This document shows positions 61,632 to 64,000 of a DNA stretch of 64,000 nt, piece by piece. Each line of letters begins with the position of its first letter. Position 1 is the stretch's first letter. The notes beneath the pieces were generated by a model that saw nothing but the letters and a program-made list of their open reading frames with translations, had not been told where the DNA came from and did not search any database. A program made the position numbers and the translations under genes. The stretch spans positions 1-64,000 of the IMG/VR virus record IMGVR_UViG_3300009370_000020; one strand, 5' to 3'. The DNA is from a virus.

Positions 61632-61857
61632 TTTTATATGCTCTGATAATGCAGATGATGAACCTTGGCATCAAGCAAAGGCAAGTAAACTATTAGAAAA
61701 ATATCGAATTTGGTTTGATAATACAAAATTTAAATACGATAAAGATTATCGATATGTTCAAATGTATAGTCCACAAGAACATTTGATGAAATTTTATATA
61801 TATGCAGATATTACAAATCCAAAATTAAAAGTACTATTTAAACTTAAATGGCTATGA
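61612..61857 (+). CDS. small hypothetical protein
   Basis: An 81-residue protein with a GTG start at 61612 inside the glutaredoxin gene; a later start is possible. It has YDKDYRYVQMYSPQEHLMKFYIYADI. No motif recognised. ATGA overlap with the next small gene. Confidence 0.55.
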   Translation: MRRKLVSFICSDNADDEPWHQAKASKLLEKYRIWFDNTKFKYDKDYRYVQMYSPQEHLMKFYIYADITNPKLKVLFKLKWL

Positions 61858-62015
61858 TAGATTTTCCAATAACCGAAACCCAAATAAGAGTGTTAAGCGA
61901 TGAAAAATTAAGAGAAGTTTTAGAATTATGTCAAAAAGAACATACTCGTAGACAACAAGAATATTTTGAAATTGCAAAACAAAAAGTAAATGATACATCA
62001 AATATTTCCACATAA
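61854..62015 (+). CDS. 53-residue helical protein
   Basis: A short frame beginning MIDFPITETQIRVLSDEKL with a charged helix. The start overlaps the preceding stop (ATGA), and the frame runs into the next gene's start region. No motif recognised. Confidence 0.55.
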   Translation: MIDFPITETQIRVLSDEKLREVLELCQKEHTRRQQEYFEIAKQKVNDTSNIST

Positions 62016-62652
62016 GATTTATCACACTAATATTAATAAAGACAAATCTTTTCATAAACAAATATTAGACGAAGCCAAAAGAACAATGGATCCTGATGTC
62101 CCATTTGAACATGGGGCAAATGTAAATTATAAAGGATACACTTCTGTTCAAAAACGGTTTTGGACCAACTCACCTACATACGGAAAAGAATTTAAAAATC
62201 CTGTCTTTAAAGAAGTATTTGACTTTATTGACGAAAGTGCAGACAAGTTTATTAAGGATTTACAAATTGATACAACCTACCAACAAATAAAAAAAACAAG
62301 TGCATTCTTAAATTTTGGCAATAGTACAGGTTCAGGATTGCATGATCACGAAGGTGCATTATTTAGTTATACATATTATTTTCATTTAGAGGGTACTCTC
62401 CCTAGTTTATGGTTTTTAAGTCCTATATATAATGGACCAAAAGGACTATTTCCTTGGAATGCCCTTGAATACACTTGCGAATGGCGACATGAATATGAAT
62501 GTCAACCAATCGTAGGTGATCTTTTTTTATTTCCTGCATACCTATTACATGGTACAAATGAAATAAAAGATGTTTATAACCGTTGGTTATTTAACGGAGA
62601 CTATTTTGTTTTTTCCGATAATATACCCAACTTTCCTCCATTAACCGATTGA
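61990..62652 (+). CDS. Fe(II)/2OG-type oxygenase (TIGR02466-like)
   Basis: A 220-residue protein with SGLHDHEGALFSYTYYFH (HxH...SYTYY) and GDLFLFPAYLLHGTNEIKDVYNRWLFNGDYF (distal His and Arg). A clear metal and 2OG site. It lies in the last part of the tailoring region and ends next to a promoter. Confidence 0.8.
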   Translation: MIHQIFPHKIYHTNINKDKSFHKQILDEAKRTMDPDVPFEHGANVNYKGYTSVQKRFWTNSPTYGKEFKNPVFKEVFDFIDESADKFIKDLQIDTTYQQIKKTSAFLNFGNSTGSGLHDHEGALFSYTYYFHLEGTLPSLWFLSPIYNGPKGLFPWNALEYTCEWRHEYECQPIVGDLFLFPAYLLHGTNEIKDVYNRWLFNGDYFVFSDNIPNFPPLTD

Positions 62653-62703
62653 CTTCAATAATTATAGATGTTATACTAGTTATAGAAGTCAGTCCTATAA
62701 ATA
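62649..62703 (+). promoter_or_regulatory. paired sigma70-type and late promoters
   Basis: TTGACT (62649-62654), 17 nt, TATACT (62672-62677) preceded by TGT, then the exact T4 late consensus TATAAATA at 62696-62703. GACTTC (62651-62656) and GAAGTC (62685-62690) form an inverted repeat around the -10 box. Confidence 0.75.
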
Positions 62704-62710
62704 TTAAGTA

Positions 62711-62974
62711 ATGTATAGATTAAAATTAATTACTGAAGAAAGACCCCAAGGTGGGATTAGAATTAGAACAAGCGAATTTAATACTTTGCTTGAGGCCTCT
62801 AGCCGGCTTAAAAGCCTTTTATTTAAAGAGGCAAAGGCTGAGCTAGATTACGAGATCCTCGATTATGAGGTAGAGCACGCCGAGAAAATTATTTCTATGG
62901 GCGATATTGATAACCTTCTTAAAGAGAAAGAAAATGAAGGAATCGAAGAAAGACCTAGTAAAAAAGTTGCGTGA
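62711..62974 (+). CDS. small hypothetical late protein
   Basis: An 87-residue protein with a beta-helix N-terminal half (RLKLITEERPQGGIRIRTS) and a charged helix. It starts 7 nt after the late element, so late mRNA would have almost no leader. It overlaps the next gene by 41 nt. Confidence 0.7.
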   Translation: MYRLKLITEERPQGGIRIRTSEFNTLLEASSRLKSLLFKEAKAELDYEILDYEVEHAEKIISMGDIDNLLKEKENEGIEERPSKKVA

Positions 62975-63089
62975 GGCTTTTTATAAAGTTAAACATGCAC
63001 GAACAGTTGAAGACTATTATTATTGGCAGGATAGAGTAGAATATACTGCCCATGCATTAAAACGAATAGAATTTGCAAGAGCACATTAA
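62934..63089 (+). CDS. small basic helical protein
   Basis: A 51-residue protein (KHARTVEDYYYWQDRVEYTA) with ATG 62934 and an AAAGAGAAAG site. It overlaps the preceding gene. Such small proteins are common in marine T4-like phages. Confidence 0.6.
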   Translation: MKESKKDLVKKLREAFYKVKHARTVEDYYYWQDRVEYTAHALKRIEFARAH

Positions 63090-63090
63090 T

Positions 63091-63390
63091 ATGACAGATA
63101 AACCACATTTTAGAGACGAAGCACTAGAGCGTTCGCCCCAATACCGGCACATGATTAATCTAGAAAACCGGGAACGTAAAAAGCAAGAAAAAAAGAAACA
63201 TAAACAAGGGGGCAAAAAAATTGGCAAGAAACATCCTGATGGTACTTATACTGAAGTGTCTACCCCTGATTGCGATTGGCACGAGCGATGGCAGAATCCA
63301 GACTATGACGAAATAGTTGAACATGCTAGAAAATCCGAAATTAAGGCGACATACCAACAAAAGACCGAACCTAAAGTTAGATTTAAATAA
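63091..63390 (+). CDS. small basic hypothetical protein
   Basis: A 99-residue protein with a lysine-rich centre (RERKKQEKKKHKQGGKK) and a Trp/His-rich second half (CDWHERWQNPDYDEIVEHA). ATG 63091 is preferred over 63073. It is followed at 63398 by a tRNA. No motif recognised. Confidence 0.65.
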   Translation: MTDKPHFRDEALERSPQYRHMINLENRERKKQEKKKHKQGGKKIGKKHPDGTYTEVSTPDCDWHERWQNPDYDEIVEHARKSEIKATYQQKTEPKVRFK

Positions 63391-63397
63391 GTATAGT

Positions 63398-63473
63398 GCT
63401 GGCGTAGCTCAGTTGGTAGAGCAGAGGTTTTGTAAACCTCAGGTCACGGGTTCAATTCCTGTCGCCAGCTCCA
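63398..63473 (+). tRNA. tRNA-Thr (anticodon UGU)
   Basis: A complete cloverleaf: acceptor GCTGGCG/CGCCAGC, D arm with AGCTCAGTTGGTAGAGC, anticodon arm GAGGT-TTTGTAA-ACCTC with TGT, T arm ACGGG-TTCAATT-CCTGT, discriminator T and encoded CCA. It reads ACA, a common codon in this AT-rich phage. An encoded CCA fits bacterial or phage origin. Confidence 0.95.
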
Positions 63474-63491
63474 TATCCATATAGGAATATT

Positions 63492-64000
63492 ATGAGATTA
63501 AATTCAATTATATATGAAAATTTTTACCCAGATCCATTTCTAATTAGAAATAAATTATTAAAACAGGAATTTTATCCTGCAGATTATTTGCATGATACAA
63601 TTAGAACAGAAGAATTAGATAATGATGATGTTGTTGAGATATCTAAAATAGGAAATTTTTGTGGTGAACGAACAATACGAGCTAGTAAAATATTACCTGA
63701 AGCAGATGAATATACTCGAACTTTTGTGAACCAATATTGTAAGTTTAGTGATGAAACTAAATTAGAAGTAGATACATATTTTACATTACAAACTAAAGAT
63801 CATGATAATGTTAATAAAAGTATTCATCAAGATACAGATCCTATTATGGCCATTATTGTTTACTTAACACCTAACCCCGGACCTAATAGTGGTACTATAT
63901 TTTATTCACATAAAAAGACAGGATGGAATGGCATAAACAAAGATAGAGTACCAGATCTAGCATTTAACGATATATATCCTGCGAATAGGCAAGACCAAAA
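63492..64000 (+). CDS. DUF6445-like oxygenase, cut by the window end
   Basis: An open frame of at least 169 codons. TYFTLQ, then KSIHQDTDPIMAIIVYLTPN (HxD) and SGTIFYSHKKTGWNG match DUF6445; the distal His and Arg lie past the window end. ATG 63492 has an AGGA site. Confidence 0.75.
   Translation, partial: MRLNSIIYENFYPDPFLIRNKLLKQEFYPADYLHDTIRTEELDNDDVVEISKIGNFCGERTIRASKILPEADEYTRTFVNQYCKFSDETKLEVDTYFTLQTKDHDNVNKSIHQDTDPIMAIIVYLTPNPGPNSGTIFYSHKKTGWNGINKDRVPDLAFNDIYPANRQDQ

Noticed and set aside
1-64000. CRISPR array, insertion sequence or integrase
   Set aside because: No regularly spaced repeats, transposase or integrase motif, or terminal inverted repeats were seen on reading both strands.
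1-64000. Cyanophage identity
   Set aside because: T4-like cyanophage features are shared, but no psbA, psbD, hli or other photosynthesis genes appear. The permuted tmRNA alone cannot decide between cyanobacterial and alphaproteobacterial hosts, so a SAR11-like host is only the preferred inference.

Overview
The window is a contiguous piece of an AT-rich, tightly packed T4-like myovirus genome of marine type. Recognisable T4-family replication and recombination genes are gp32 (3295), uvsX (4323), uvsY (5658), uvsW (7448), the gp61 primase (12916) and the gp41 helicase (15897). T4-style late promoter elements (ATAAATA/CTAAATA) lie in front of virion-type genes. Major capsid, portal, terminase and DNA polymerase are not in the window. 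The host is inferred to be a low-GC marine bacterium, most likely an alphaproteobacterium such as SAR11. The reasons are base composition, a circularly permuted two-piece tmRNA (a gene format known from alphaproteobacteria, some cyanobacteria and some betaproteobacteria), a class II ribonucleotide reductase, and the absence of photosynthesis genes in these 64 kb.

Layout. 0-3.2 kb: virion-type genes and a split radical SAM/SPASM gene. 3.2-18.3 kb: replication/recombination genes with insertions (2OG oxygenase, a DnaE-like fragment, two SGNH-like proteins between primase and helicase, a GT9-like glycosyltransferase). 18.3-25.8 kb: small virion and late genes, including a probable -1 frameshift at an A10 tract, then oxygenases. 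25.8-29.5 kb: nuclease, class II ribonucleotide reductase and glutaredoxin. 29.5-32.5 kb: large structural proteins. 32.5-35.4 kb: permuted tmRNA, SleB-type hydrolase, HExxH protein, SNase-like protein. 36-41.4 kb: a proteostasis and translation block: ClpX, IF-3, bS21, Hsp20, ClpS. 41.4-53.5 kb: oxygenases, a structured non-coding region, two flavin halogenase-family genes, QueD-like protein, an Fe-S assembly set (IscU plus two A-type carriers), MazG-like protein. 53.5-63.4 kb: second DnaE-like fragment, GroES-like co-chaperonin, GT9-like protein, third halogenase-family gene, peroxiredoxin, a carbamoyltransferase split into two genes in reversed order, glutaredoxin, small proteins and tRNA-Thr(UGU).

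Two systems stand out. The first is a virus-encoded translation quality-control set: a permuted tmRNA whose tag ends in LAA, a full ClpX with the ClpP-docking IGF loop, ClpS, IF-3, bS21, Hsp20 and a GroES-like protein. Together they look able to redirect host ribosome rescue and ClpP proteolysis. The second is a tailoring-enzyme set rarely seen in a virus: three flavin halogenase-family proteins, about nine Fe(II)/2OG-type oxygenases, a split carbamoyltransferase, a radical SAM/SPASM pair, glycosyltransferase-like proteins and redox partners, with phage-encoded Fe-S carriers that could supply the cluster enzymes. The substrate is unknown.

Regulation: seven strong sigma70-type promoters (TTGAC-, exactly 17 nt, TATAAT/TATACT) head gp32, an AAA ATPase, two nucleases, the tmRNA, hsp20 and a small late gene. 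Four overlap or adjoin a late element. Two are placed so that transcription would start at the A of the start codon. All assignments come from reading the sequence and remembered family motifs; no database search was run.
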